Shown here: positions 33,623 through 44,401 of the stretch, piece after piece | How positions within the stretch are numbered: position 1 is the first letter of the stretch | Layout: every line of letters begins with the position of its first letter | The notes under the pieces: generated by a model | The model's input: the letters and a program-made list of their open reading frames with translations, nothing else | Told to the model about the DNA's origin: nothing | The model's database searches: none | Translations under genes and position numbers: made by a program | DNA from: Mikania micrantha | Lineage: Eukaryota; Streptophyta; Magnoliopsida; Asterales; Asteraceae | Direction: 5' to 3' | DNA: 64,000 bases | Assembly: GCA_009363875.1 (NCBI GenBank) | Contig: CM018686.1 | Location: forward strand, 2,418,001-2,482,000

Positions 33623-33984
33623 CAGTTCCCCTGGTGAGCCCAATAGGCCCAATTTAGTGGGTTTGATCCGTTCGTCGCCGTTTTCACGTCTACGAACTAT
33701 CGTTTGGCCTTGTTTGAACTTCCAAGTTCAATGTGTGAGTGTTTCGTGAGGTTTCGAGTGTTGTGCTTCACAATGTGTTAGACGTTCACCAACGTTCGTG
33801 TGTTTTGACACGTGTGTGCTGTTTGCCGATAATTCCACGAATTATCTAGTCAGGTGTCTGTGTCTGTACTGTCGTGCCACGTGTCACACTAAATCAATAT
33901 AATTCTAGTGCCACGTGTATATAAAGCATTTAAATAAACATTTAAATAAATGAAAATCTGACCTGGGAATTACGGGGTGTCACA

Positions 33985-35046
33985 GTTATCAACAGAGCTG
34001 ATGAGGAGGTTGAGCAGGAAATGGCTGAGAAAGTAATTGAAGCAAGTGTAGCACAAGTGGAAGTTACAACATCTGATGTACAAAAACAGGCTACAACATC
34101 TGATGTACAAGAAACTGAACCAGAGGAGATACAAAATCAAGAGGTTCAAACTCAGGTTGTTGAGGTAAGGGCTCCTCCAAAGAAGAGAATGCAACTTAGA
34201 ATTCAAGAAGAAGAGAGTTCTGATGAAGAAGACAGGATGCCTATCTCTACAGTTATCAAGTCAAATGTTCAAAAGCCTGCATCATCAACAACTGAGTTGG
34301 TTCTGTCAATTCAAAAGAAGAAGGTATCTCTTCCTGCCAAGTATGTGCCTGAGAAGCCACTGGTGTTTGGTCAACAACCAATGATCACACCAGAATCTAG
34401 AATGTTGGCAGTCAAAGTGAAGATTGAAGAAGAAGAGAACCAAAGAAAACATGATGAGCAGATCTTAAAGTTGGTTGACAAAGATTATCCTCAGACATCA
34501 ACCATTACTGCAATGAAGAAAGAAGCTCAAAGGTTGTATGCTCTGAGATGCACATTTCAGTATATGAAGGATCTGATTAGGATGTGGCCTGATCCAAGAG
34601 TCATTCATAGGATTCACAAGAGAGAAGCCCCAGCAGCTTATGCCTGAAGAATCAGAAGGGTATTAAGTGCTGAAATTATGCTGGGGACAGTGCTTGATCC
34701 TTGGGAGATAATAAGTGATTTCAAGAGTGTGTACAACTCTGGTGCAAAAGCTCCAAATTTCATAGAGAACAAAATGATAAAGAAAGGACTAGTATATAGG
34801 AAGCTTGAACATGTTCTGCAAGCAGAACTTTATTTGTTCTTGGAAGGAAAGCACCCTGATGAGTTTGTTTACAGGGAAATTACCAGAGTAGAGCTGAATG
34901 ATGGGACAACGGCCAGGTACTTGTCTGAGTATTATGGACCTGAGTCCTTCTTTGAAGGTGAACCTGAAAAACTGACTCCACAAGAGAAGATGGTATTACT
35001 TGAGGCTTATGTCAGGGAGTCCTTCAGGTTAGTATATAATCAATAG
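33985..35046 (+). pseudogene. Env-position extra ORF of copia element 1, part 2
   Basis: Continues part 1 in frame after the Ty3 element; 33985-33989 is the duplicated target. It begins NRADEEVEQEMAEK with a Gln/Glu-rich stretch (two copies of ATTSDVQ/TTSDVQ), then an acidic patch and a basic-hydrophobic domain (MKKEAQRLYALRCTFQYMKD). A TGA at 34645-34647 interrupts the frame, which continues to the stop at 35044-35046 through LDPWEIISDFKSVYNSGAKA, YRKLEHVLQAELYLFLEGKH and YYGPESFF. Before the insertion the whole ORF was about 1,030 codons with one internal stop. Function unknown. Confidence 0.8.
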
Positions 35047-35260
35047 CTTTATTGAGAGGGGTTAATGCTCATAGTCCATTTCCCCAATGGAGTTCCCTCT
35101 CATATTTTGCTTGTTAGAATTTTTGGAAGCTGTTGATTATCAGGCATACACTTTAACTGGTCATTTTGATACTGATCTCAAAGAAAAAGACTTATCTTTC
35201 AGCCTGGGAATGAATAAGTGAGACCATCAATAAATTAGAGATTTTTGGCTGCATTGGTTC
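35047..35260 (+). other. 3' untranslated region of copia element 1
   Basis: Short non-coding interval between the extra ORF and the PPT; nothing recognised. Confidence 0.6.
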
Positions 35261-35270
35261 AGGGGGAGTT
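35261..35270 (+). promoter_or_regulatory. Polypurine tract of copia element 1
   Basis: AGGGGGAGTT immediately before the 3' LTR. Confidence 0.9.
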
Positions 35271-35865
35271 TGTTGGACTAAAAGAACCAATGAGCCTGAT
35301 CAGAAAAATCTCTAAGTCTCACAGCACTTATAACGACTGAAAAAGACACAACAGCTGACATTCAATGTACTGAAGACACAAGATCTGAAGTGATATACAA
35401 CAGCTGAAGTGCAATTCATCAGATGTTGTAATGTGTAGTTTAGTCTTCAGTAGTTTTCTTTCAGTTCTTGTAAAAGTCTGATGAGTAGTTTACTCATCAG
35501 ATGTTTTAGTCTTTTTACTTCAGTAGTTTTAGTTCTTCAGTAGTTGTAAGAGATTGTCTTCAGATGTTGAAGACATTCTCAGTAGTTTAGTTATTTTCAG
35601 TTGTTTTGTTTTGTCTGTTAGGTGTCAACATCATGTGACATCATCAGACGTCACTGTCTCTATATAAGGGCAGTTGACATGTTTGTAATCAAAACGAAGT
35701 TAATGAATTGAATGAAATATTCCTTTGCAGAAACCTTCTCTCTCTATAACGAATTTGAGTTTACTGTTTGATTAACTTTGTTCTTACGATGATTATGCTA
35801 ATTCTGTGTTGAATTCCGCTGCTATACTCTATTAATTGTATCAATTGGGAACATCTGATTCTACA
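35271..35865 (+). repeat. 3' LTR of copia element 1 (595 bp)
   Basis: Same length and, by eye, same sequence as the 5' LTR, followed by the duplicated target AGGTC. Confidence 0.95.
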
Positions 35866-35942
35866 AGGTCTTTCGCTATGTCTAATGCATGAGATCCTGG
35901 TTTGTCACGCCATAAACGGTATGATTCCGTTAGTGGAAAATT
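35866..35942 (+). repeat. End of the Ty3-type LTR split by copia element 1
   Basis: Continues the sequence left at 14342 and ends TTGAGGGCGTGACA. It contains the inverted pair GTCACGCC and GGCGTGAC about 45 bp apart. No primer-binding site follows. Confidence 0.55.
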
Positions 35943-37884
35943 GAGGGCGTGACACAAATGGATGATGGATACAATAAAACACATTGATTATCCGTTGACC
36001 TACCGTTTACTCAAGCTCATTAGTTTTATTGGTTATTGAAGTTTTATTATGTGTTTTTTTCATTTCTATTCAGGATTTTATTGTGTTGTTTTTTGTTATG
36101 TGATGTGCATTACGCAACCCAAATGATAAACCCGGAATATTTATGTCCGATACTAAGAAACCAGAACATTCAAATACATGGATAACACTGTAATAATCCT
36201 GAATCCGCCAATAAATAGGCCGGTATATTCAGGTTAAAGAATTCAAGCATGGTGGTTCAATCAGATTACAAACACCGGTTTGGGTTTAACCTTAAAGTTC
36301 TCCCAAAACGTTTTCCTAATTTGGTGGAGTTGATTTTAGTTCACGTTACGATTTATTTTTACAATTCTATAGTACTTGAATATGTTTTATTTTATAATTT
36401 ACAATTAGATATTATACTAAATTGTGTGCATGCGTTAACAAACTACCTGCTTGAATTCATTACGGTTGTTAATTCAAACTTTTTTAGTAAAGAGTTCATT
36501 TTGACCCATATTCATTTTTATCAAAACTCATTTTTACCTTGACTCGCTATTCTAGCCCAAATTAAAATATCAATTTTTTTTAAAAGACTCATTTTGACTC
36601 AAACCCATCGTGACACGTTATCCCATCTAGCCCATCATGACCTACCTGTTTTGCCTGGTATAGTTGGAATTATAAATTGAGATGTTAGTGATGTTAATAC
36701 ATCTTGATATCATCAATCAGTATAGAAGTAATAGTACTCGATGTTCATAACTTATTTATTTTGTGAAGATAAATTAATACGATAAAATATCCTAGTCGGC
36801 GTAGATCAATTTTAATAATATATGAATACATTAATACTATATAATAACTAAAGATTATCCTATTAGAATTTATAGGAAATATTTTTTAAAATTGTATTTT
36901 TTTCATTTATTTTTTATCAAATAGTAATGATTTTATTTAATTGTGTAAAAAATATAATTACATTATAAGTTGTATTCTATATATCTGTATAAAATATCTT
37001 TGAGAAATATATGAAAGTGATCGATGAATCTTGCAATACACAAGTTTTCTGTATATATAATGAGAGCTAAACCTATCAACTTAGTTGTCACCTTTTAACG
37101 AGCAATAATCAACGAAGGTGATTGATCAACCGTACTCTAGGCCGATCAACAAGGCTGACAGAATAAATATCTTTTAAAAGTTTAAAAGACAAAAAAAATT
37201 CATGATTTCAGGTTTTATTTATTTTTAACAAAGACGACAGATCTTAGGGTATGTGTTATAGGCATGAACACCTAGGTGATGAAGCCTCATCTTCCATTAC
37301 ACATGTGGTGTGAGCCAGGCGTGAACATGCTAGCGTGATGGCGGTCACGAAGAAGAAAGCGGAAGGATAGAGAAAAAGAGCTGTTCGGTTGCAGACCGTT
37401 GAACTTTTGTGACCGTTTGAGTAAAAAGAAAAAAAATTACTATTAATACAGCTTACCCAAAAAATTTTTTTTTAAAAAAACTAACAATTAATTTACCATA
37501 AAAAATAGTCAAACTTTACAAACAACTTTTTTCCAAATATTATTAATTTTAGGGATCCAAACAACTTAAACAATCTTTTTTAAATCCATTCTTTAATTAT
37601 TATCGGCCTCAACTCGATCCTAATGTTCCAAACAACTCAAACAATTCAAAACCATGTATAACTTTTGCTAACCGGTATAACAACTATTACTGTTTTTTAA
37701 AACAACAATCATCTACGTTTGAAAATGTTCCCCAAACCCAATCTGACCCCATACCCGAACCCAAATCCGAAATTGTGCCGGATTAATGACATGATTTTCG
37801 GAAAATAACGCGACTTGCAACAGAAAGTGTCAAAATTTAACATATTATGGACCAACACCACATCAATTGAAAAAATTGTGTTAT
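35943..37884. other. AT-rich unassigned sequence
   Basis: No gene. Very AT-rich at 36750-37030 and 37430-37600. Phrases at 36490-36650 (CATTTTGACCCAT, TAGCCCATCATGACC) look like old transposon ends, but no boundaries could be set. Confidence 0.4.
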
Positions 37885-38061
37885 TTATGAAATGATGATG
37901 ATTGAGGCATTGATGGCCTATGCTAGAGAGAAGGGTCCGTTTGCTCATAACATTACGTTAGAACTTATGAGAAAATTGACAAAGTGCCTTATGAAATGAT
38001 GATGATTGAGGCATTGATGGCCTATGAGAGAGAGAAGCGTCTGTTTGCTCATAACATTACG
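37885..38061. repeat. Tandem duplication with 104-bp step
   Basis: TTATGAAATGATGATGATTG through CATAACATTACG occurs at 37885-37957 and again at 37989-38061 with few differences. Both copies keep the open frame YEMMMIEALMAY followed by REKG/REKR, PFAHNIT/LFAHNIT on the plus strand. The parent sequence is not recognised. Confidence 0.75.
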
Positions 38062-39454
38062 ACCACTTAGTCTGATTCCACCAATCAATGTCTAATGGAT
38101 TTAAATGAATCAGTTGTGAAATTTTTGTTTCTTATTACGAGGTAATTTCCTAAATTCAAGAATTAATTATTCAAATTAATTTAATCATTATTGAATATAT
38201 ATATGTGTGTGCATGAATATATGTATATATGTAAGGAAATTTCAAGAAGGAACAAATGCCAATAACATCTTATATACAACAAATTAAAGTAAAAAATAAC
38301 AATAACATAGCTCAATTAAAGAATCCTTAGGTGTAATAAATCAAATTGCGAAAAATGCGACGACATGCGTAATTGGCAAATTCTTGAAAACCCGAACTTC
38401 CTAATCATATTATATTGCTAATGAGATATAATTTGGAGTATAACATTGATGGTTGATCAAATGTGGCAATTCCCGAAGTTACGTGCGCTAAAACCGAACA
38501 AACGATCGCGAAAATGGCAAAACTATTTAAAACCTAAACCCTTTCACATTGAGACTCCTTTAATATGGATATTATCAGATATTTTAGATCAAAATATCTG
38601 GAAATCTTGCTGATCAAGTTTTCTAACTATAAAATCCATATGTTGACTATTTTGGTCAAACTTTTCTACTCCCTTCTCTTCAAAAATTTGATTGGAGCTT
38701 TCTTGAACACTTCTGGAGCTTCAAGACACTTCCAACCATCAAATGTAACAAGCTCCTGCTGATAATTGAAGCCAAAGTCAAGCCAAGCAAGAAATTCATC
38801 TCAAACGTGGGGTTTTTGTAAATTTTCAAGCCAAATCTCAAATCAGTAAGTTTTGATCTCAATTCTTGATTGTAATACCTTCAAATAACATTAAAAAAAG
38901 GTGTTTGAATGCTGGTTGATGTTTGGAAATCATCAAAAATAGAAAACCCATGAAAAGGACAATTTGGTCCAAAAACTTGATTTTTCAAAGTTGTCCAAAT
39001 CGAGATTTTTCTTCACCAAACACTACATATATGTTAAATATTAGGATATGTAGATTTTGGCCCTGTAAAAGTGTCAGAAATTCGGTTTTGGCTAACAAAA
39101 ACTCTTGGTGGCACGTTGAAGGCGCAGCGGCCCGAGCGCGGCACAGGCGCAGCCCCACGGCCAGTCTCGATCTTCCCTTTTCCCAGCAATTGCCGGGGCA
39201 CACTCGGCCACCCCAAGCCGTTGCCAAGAACAAAGTCCAAGGCCAAAGCCGCAGTCAAGGCCAAGGCCACAGCCGCTGGGCCAACGGCAAAGGCCATCGA
39301 GCTATGGCTAGGCAAAGGCCACGGCTGAGCCACCACCTTGAGCCGCCGGCCGGAATTCGGCCAAACTTTGGGGAAGTTCCGATGAAAAGTTGCCACCGGC
39401 GGAATATTCTGGCGAGAGGAAATATTCCGGCCAGAACCAAAGATTTTATTATTT
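38062..39454 (+). other. Probable Ty3 LTR sequence with a GC-rich island
   Basis: Non-coding. 38640-38900 resembles plant LTR leader sequence. 39110-39420 is a GC-rich island in otherwise AT-rich DNA; overlapping frames there (for example 39071-39328, Ala/Lys/Pro-rich) exist on both strands and look like a composition effect. The LTR start was not found. Confidence 0.4.
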
Positions 39455-39900
39455 TCGCGTTCTAAACTCTGTTTTGTGATGCGATTTGCAATTCGGTAAT
39501 CCGATTTCGATATAAATAACCTATTTTTAATTGATTTCGCGTTTCAGACTCAGTTTTGCGATCGCTATCGCAATCCGGCGACCCGACAATCGCTTTAGGA
39601 GCCGATTAAATTTCGATCGTAGCCCAGAATTCAGTTTCTCATCGGTTTTAAATATAAAAACTAATTCTAATCGATTTCGCGTTTCATATTCAGTTTTGAG
39701 ATCGGTTTCGCAATCCGGCTAACGTATAGTCTGTTTAAGAGCCGGCTAAATTCCAATCGTAACCCGGAATACAGTTTCTCATCGGCTTTCAGTATAAAAA
39801 CCTATTCTTGATCGATATCATGTTCTGAACTCAGTTTTGAGATCTGTTTCCCAATCCGGCAACCATATTTCAATCAAGAAGCTGATTAAGACTCTGGTTT
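39455..39900. repeat. Three diverged tandem repeats of ~141 bp
   Basis: CAGTTTTGxGATCxxTxxC, followed by CAATCCGGC, recurs at 39551, 39691 and 39832 (steps 140 and 141). Each copy is preceded by TAxAAAAACTAATTCTxATCGAT-type sequence. A partial fourth copy lies at about 39470. Confidence 0.75.
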
Positions 39901-40219
39901 TGATACGAAACGCAATTGACTATCAATTTTCAATACAATTTCAATACAAACCCTATAAATGATCAATATCAGTGATTTTAATCATACAAATCAAATAATA
40001 CTCATATCAAATAAATTCCAGACAAGCACATAGTTCAAGATCATCTTGATAGTCCAGTTTATCAAATCCTTGACAATGAGTGTCTAGGAATGTCTCGATA
40101 AACCAAATAGATCATCAATAACTTACAGAATATCTAATCAAATGTAGAAGGCAAACTCAAGAACAACAACTTCGTATGCTGAATACTAATTATTGCTTTT
40201 ACAACAATTCAGGTGAGTT
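39901..40219 (+). repeat. Ty3 LTR segment left of copia element 2
   Basis: 40076-40219 is related to the reverse complement of about 62283-62391 and continues at 53591 after the copia insertion: GGTGAGTT joins TCGTACAACCCC, matching GTGAGTTTCATATCACC in the inverted copy. The part 39901-40075 is assigned only by position. Confidence 0.6.
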
Positions 40220-40850
40220 TGTAGGACCTAAGAAACCCTCGGAAACAACTCGATTCCTTGCGGATTCTGCTCGGCAGGCCCTTGAATAGTGCATAATCCT
40301 ATTCAAGGGTTTTCCAATTGAAATCACCAAGCCCCGTGGCAATCCGATGATGTAGAATCAACGTTTTGATCGAAATCGAACACCACGGGGTGAGAAACGA
40401 AGTTGGACAGAGAGAGGCGGCTCAAAACCCTAGGGGAATGACAGGGGAGGCACAGGGGTAAGAGGGAATGTCTAAAAGTTAGTGAAACATTCTGTTTGCA
40501 AGTCTTTATATAGACTCAGCTCATTCGGCTGAATGAGTTGTGCTAAACACTCATTCGGGCGAATGGCTCAGCCGAATGGGCTAGTCAACCGAATGAGTCA
40601 TGCGAGTGACTCATTCGTTCGCCTCATCCATTCGCTAGTCGTTCATTCGTGCGAATGGACTCATTCGTAGGAACCATTCGCACGAATGGGTCTGTATTAT
40701 GTTAAAAGTCAAAGTCAAACATATATAAACATATTAAACTCAATTAAACATAAACAAACAATACAGAATAAATGTTTTCAGTAATGATATAAACATTATA
40801 CATTCAAAGTCATACAAAATATAGAACTAGAGACATAACATGCATCAACA
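40220..40850 (-). repeat. 3' LTR of copia element 2 (631 bp)
   Basis: Plus strand TGTAGGACCTAAGAAACC to ATGCATCAACA. The part 40510-40700 is dense in CATTCG/CGAATG words. Confidence 0.92.
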
Positions 40851-40863
40851 AACTCCCCCTTGG
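40851..40863 (-). promoter_or_regulatory. Polypurine tract of copia element 2
   Basis: The minus strand reads CCAAGGGGGAGTT directly before the 3' LTR. Confidence 0.9.
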
Positions 40864-41012
40864 ACCTAGTTCCTATTTGTCAGCATTGGTCTTCAAAAAC
40901 TTTTCTAAAAGTGCCTTCCAGTCAGAGCGGGCTTGTATATCAAACGTGAAGCATACCGGATGACTCTCATGTACTGCAGCGCCTGCTCCATGTCCACAAC
41001 ATCAAAGAATAT

Positions 41013-44000
41013 CTAACATCTGTATAAAGTCTTCACTTTTTCGGATGACAGATTCGTCAGCCATATGGGATCAAAGATACGAACGGTATCCCATGTGTTA
41101 TCCTTGCATAGCACGATCACAGCCTCAGCAGTCCTTCCGTCATAATACCACCATCGGAAGATGTCCGAAAAGTCTTGACGAAGCTTTCGTAATGGAATCT
41201 TCTTCATAACCTTCGGAGGCAGCCACTTCAGGATAACCTTGTGCTTCCGGGATTTTGCATCGATCTCCAATAGGTAATACCTTTCCGGTTGCTGTGGCTT
41301 GAAATTAACCCATCTCTTTCTGTACTCGAACTGGATTTGCCTTGCAAACCAGGACGACATCCCTAAATCCTCACAATATAACATCTTTAAACGTGCAAGC
41401 TGATTAACTTCGAATCCTAGCAGTGTCTTGAAGTCGTGAGGAAAGCGGAAGTATTGGATATCTTTCTCTCTCTTTACTACATAACATCGCAGATCATTAA
41501 AGCATGCCCAACTCAAAATCTGACCGTCGGACTTGTATCACTTGGTCCTATATAGTTTGGTGTGCGGAGTTGGCATTGGTGGAACACTGTCTTTCTTCAG
41601 AACTTGCCAATAAGCTGACCATTCCTCTTTCCTTTTCTGAATGCCTTCTGATGAAGACTCGCTGCCGCTGACCTTTTCGTCTATCTTCCGGGAGTTTGCA
41701 TCGATCTCCAATAGGTAATACCTTTTCGGTTGCTGTGGCTTGAAATTAACCCATCTCTTTCTGTACTCGAATTGGATTTGCCTTGCAAACCAGGACGACA
41801 TCCCTGAATCCACACAATATAGCATCTTCAAACGTGCAAGCTGATTAACCTCGAATCCTGGCAATGGCTTGAAGTGGTGAGGAAAGCGGAAGTATTGGAT
41901 CCCTTTCTCTCTCTTTACTGCGTAACATCGCAGATCATTAAAGTATGCCCAACTCAAAATCTAACCGCCGGACTTGTATCACTTGGTCCTATATACTTTG
42001 GTGTGCGGAGTTGGCATTGGTGGAACACTGTCTTTCTTCAGAACTTCCCAATAAGCTGCCCATTCCTCTTTCCTTTTCTGAATGCCTTCTGATGAAGACT
42101 CGCTGTCGCTGACCTTTTCGTCTATCTTTCTGCTCAGTTCCTCCTCAGTATGTAGACCGAGGACTAAGCCTGAAAAGCTCTGCAATATGCTCTCTCGAGA
42201 GGCAGTGGATGATCTCGCCTTCCTCCTTGTCATAACTGATAGAGTGTTAAATGATGCCCTGACCGTCTAGTATCATCGTCAACTTTTCGTCCAGAAGACG
42301 TCTCACTGGCATAGCATCAACCTCTTCTGTAGCCTTAGGCTCTTCTGCTTGACTCAAACGTGGCTTGGCAGCTCTGTCATGCCTGGTCTTGGTCCTGATC
42401 TCAGTGGGTGGGGACTGCTACCCTGATGAACCGGATGAACTAGCAGACCCACTTCCAGCACCATCATCATCACCAGAACCATCATCATCATCAGTACCAT
42501 CATAATCCACCTTCTCCTCATCAGACTCTTCTTCATCTTCCTCATCCTCTTCCTTGTCTGAATCATCGGAGATAGGCTCAGATCCCTCAATCCTCAGTGT
42601 GGACTCCTTGAGGCTTTCAACTTGCTCAGCTAGATGCAAGTTTTCAGCCACAAGAGCTGAAATCCTATCATTTAAGCCAACATCCGTCAGGGCTAGCTGA
42701 TTGTACTCATCCATAGACTTGAGTAATCTTTCTTCTAAATCAGCAGATCTGGCTCTCAAATCGGCCCTCTGATCAGCAGCCTGTAGCAGCAGAGCATCCT
42801 GCTCACTGACCCTCTGTGTAAGCTGAGCAATAGTCTGATCCTGCTCATGGTTCTTCTCGATCAACCGAAGAACTAGACTGTTCAGTGTGCTAAGTTGATC
42901 AGCAACTGAAGCAGACATAGTGTACAAATCTGAGCGTATGACAGAAGGACCATAGGAAGCAGTAGTAAAAACAACTGTAGTGGCCATAGAGGAGGTCTAG
43001 TTCTTACATGTGCAGGATTAGCCCTTGACCTGGTCAGTGAAGAAGTCACGACAGTTGCAACAGATGTAGCAGTGGTTGCTGCAACAGAAACCGACTCTGA
43101 CCGTCTCTGCAAAAAAAATCTTGCCCTCTTCTGTCTCTTGGCTGGAGGGGATGAAGTCTCAGCAGCAGTAGATGCAGCAAAAGTGCGAGGGATAGGGTCA
43201 AAATCGAACTCCGGAATAAAGGACGGATCCCTAATCTCCTCCTCATCTACAGTAGCCTGTTCATTAGCCCTTGTCCCAATAAAAACTACCTGGGATCTGT
43301 AACATGTAGTAATAATAGCAGGCTTAGTATCCTCTGAATCAGTATCATCAGAGTCAGCATCCTTAGCTTCACCCTCAACATCCTCCATCTCAACATTCTC
43401 CTCTTCATAAGCAGAGATAGTACCAGCTACCACACTAACATTACCAACACCACTATCAACAGCCTACACACTCTCACCAACATCAACATCAACATCAACA
43501 CACACATCTGCACCACTAGCACCACCACCAACATCACCATTATTTCCATCATCACCTCCTGGAACAATGATATCCTCCAGATCAGAATCAGGTTCCTCAT
43601 GTCTTCACCTCCTCCCAATAGATGCAACATAATCAGGATTAAGGAGGTGGCCAAACAGACGATGAGTAGGATGCTTCCTCTCCTTTCCCTGATAAGAAAG
43701 AACCCGGTTGAGGGTAATATCAGTCATGTGCTCTAGTCTGATGATATCTGAGTTGGCTTTGGGTAGATTCGACACTTGAGCATCGAAGATCATGTGTAGA
43801 AATCTCGGGTACATCAAGAACTTCTTGTCTCCCTTCAGATATACGTTCTCCTTCATGTGTGTGAAAACCATCTCGGAGAAGTTGAACGGGATGTTCAACA
43901 CCAAGGCCACAAAGGAACCCTGCAGAGTTTCTCGCAGATCATCAAATCCTCCACGCCTTGATCCCAGGCAGTGAATAAGGACATGACTCAAATACTTGAA

Positions 44001-44401
44001 CTGCAGGCATAAGAAGGCCTTGTTCAGCACCCTAGCCTCCAAATCTCCATCATACTTGCACCTCATGAAAAACCACGAACCAAGTATCTGTCAAGTGTGA
44101 ACGGATGATCTGGTGAGTCCTGAAATCCACACACCCGTCTGATGTGCGCAGCAAAGACAACCACATCTTGCCCTCTGACTTTCCCTATGATAACTAGAGG
44201 CTCTACCTCGCAGTCAATATCAGCTGTCCTCCAGAAATCCATCTGATGTGACAAATAGGGATCATGAACTTTAGAAATGGCAGTGAATATCCTGGAACGT
44301 CTCAGAAAAGCAATGATCTCAGTGAAATGCCCAGCGTTCCTGGTAGTAGCATCTAGATGAGCACAAACGTTGTTCTTCAGAAAAGCCTTGTAGCCTGCCA
44401 T
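41013..44401 (-). pseudogene. Env-position extra ORF of copia element 2, broken
   Basis: ATG at 44401 (MAGYKAFLKNN). A one-base loss in a T run near 44070 shifts the frame from RYLVRGF to MRCKYDGDLEARVLNKAFLC. Then come LNIPFNFSEMVFTHM and KKFLMYPRFLHMIF, which match LNFSQILFSELTEHA and WLLYPRFIMAII in copia element 1. Stops follow at 43605-43607 (TGA) and a TAG near 43465, with an acidic Asp/Gly-rich stretch. After another frameshift near 43000 there is a coiled coil (42880-42620: SVADQLSTLNSLVLRLIEKN) and a very acidic run (42550-42430). The C-terminal part (42233-41013) holds a duplicated domain. Length and layout match the copia 1 ORF. Function unknown. Confidence 0.82.
41244..42125 (-). 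repeat. In-frame 441-bp tandem duplication inside the extra ORF
   Basis: 41244-41684 and 41685-42125 are near-identical: GCATCGATCTCC at 41257 and 41698, TGTGCGGAG at 41561 and 42002, both exactly 441 bp (147 codons) apart. Each copy encodes KIDEKV, then SESSSEGIQKRKEEW, PPMPTPHTK, FNDLRCYxVKREK and FARQIQFEYRKRWVNFKPQQ. Confidence 0.92.

Larger units (their letters stand above)
22115..33984 (-). mobile_element. Ty3/gypsy chromovirus element 2, nearly complete (11,870 bp)
   Basis: Flanked by the 5-bp duplication GTTAT (22110-22114 and 33985-33989) and inserted in the extra ORF of copia element 1. LTRs are 3,041 bp (left) and 3,061 bp (right). I found one substitution (T at 24968, C at 33797) and one extra 20-bp minisatellite unit, so it is a young insertion. 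Element order on the minus strand: 5' LTR, PBS, coiled-coil ORF, gag-pol, PPT, 3' LTR. A chromodomain at the end of integrase suggests the Tekay/Del branch. A frameshift and stops at the gag start probably make it defective. Confidence 0.95.
30924..33984 (-). repeat. 5' LTR of Ty3 element 2 (3,061 bp)
   Basis: Same sequence as 22115-25155 except one substitution at 33797 and one additional 20-bp unit. It drives transcription leftwards. A TATAAATA box on the minus strand lies at 32213-32220; which of several TATA-like sites is the real promoter is not known. Confidence 0.95.
14343..35865 (+). mobile_element. Ty1/copia element 1 with extra ORF, interrupted by Ty3 element 2
   Basis: 595-bp LTRs at 14343-14937 and 35271-35865 look identical by eye. 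They are flanked by the 5-bp duplication AGGTC (14338-14342 and 35866-35870). Without the nested Ty3 element (22115-33984 plus its GTTAT duplication) the element is about 9.6 kb. Order: LTR, PBS, gag, RT-RNase H, long spacer, extra ORF, PPT, LTR. RT-RNase H belongs to the copia class; a large gag plus a big ORF after pol is the SIRE/Maximus-like layout. Protease and integrase are missing, so it could only have moved with enzymes from another copy. Confidence 0.93.

Noticed and set aside
11602..35942. A complete Ty3 LTR with start at 11602 and end at 35942
   Set aside because: The flanks (GGGAC and CAAAT) are not a target duplication and no PBS or PPT is adjacent, so the start is left open.
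38923..39465. 180-residue frame plus overlapping frames on both strands in the GC-rich island
   Set aside because: High GC removes stops in all frames; Ala/Lys/Pro-rich translations show no domain, and the region lies in an LTR-like sequence.
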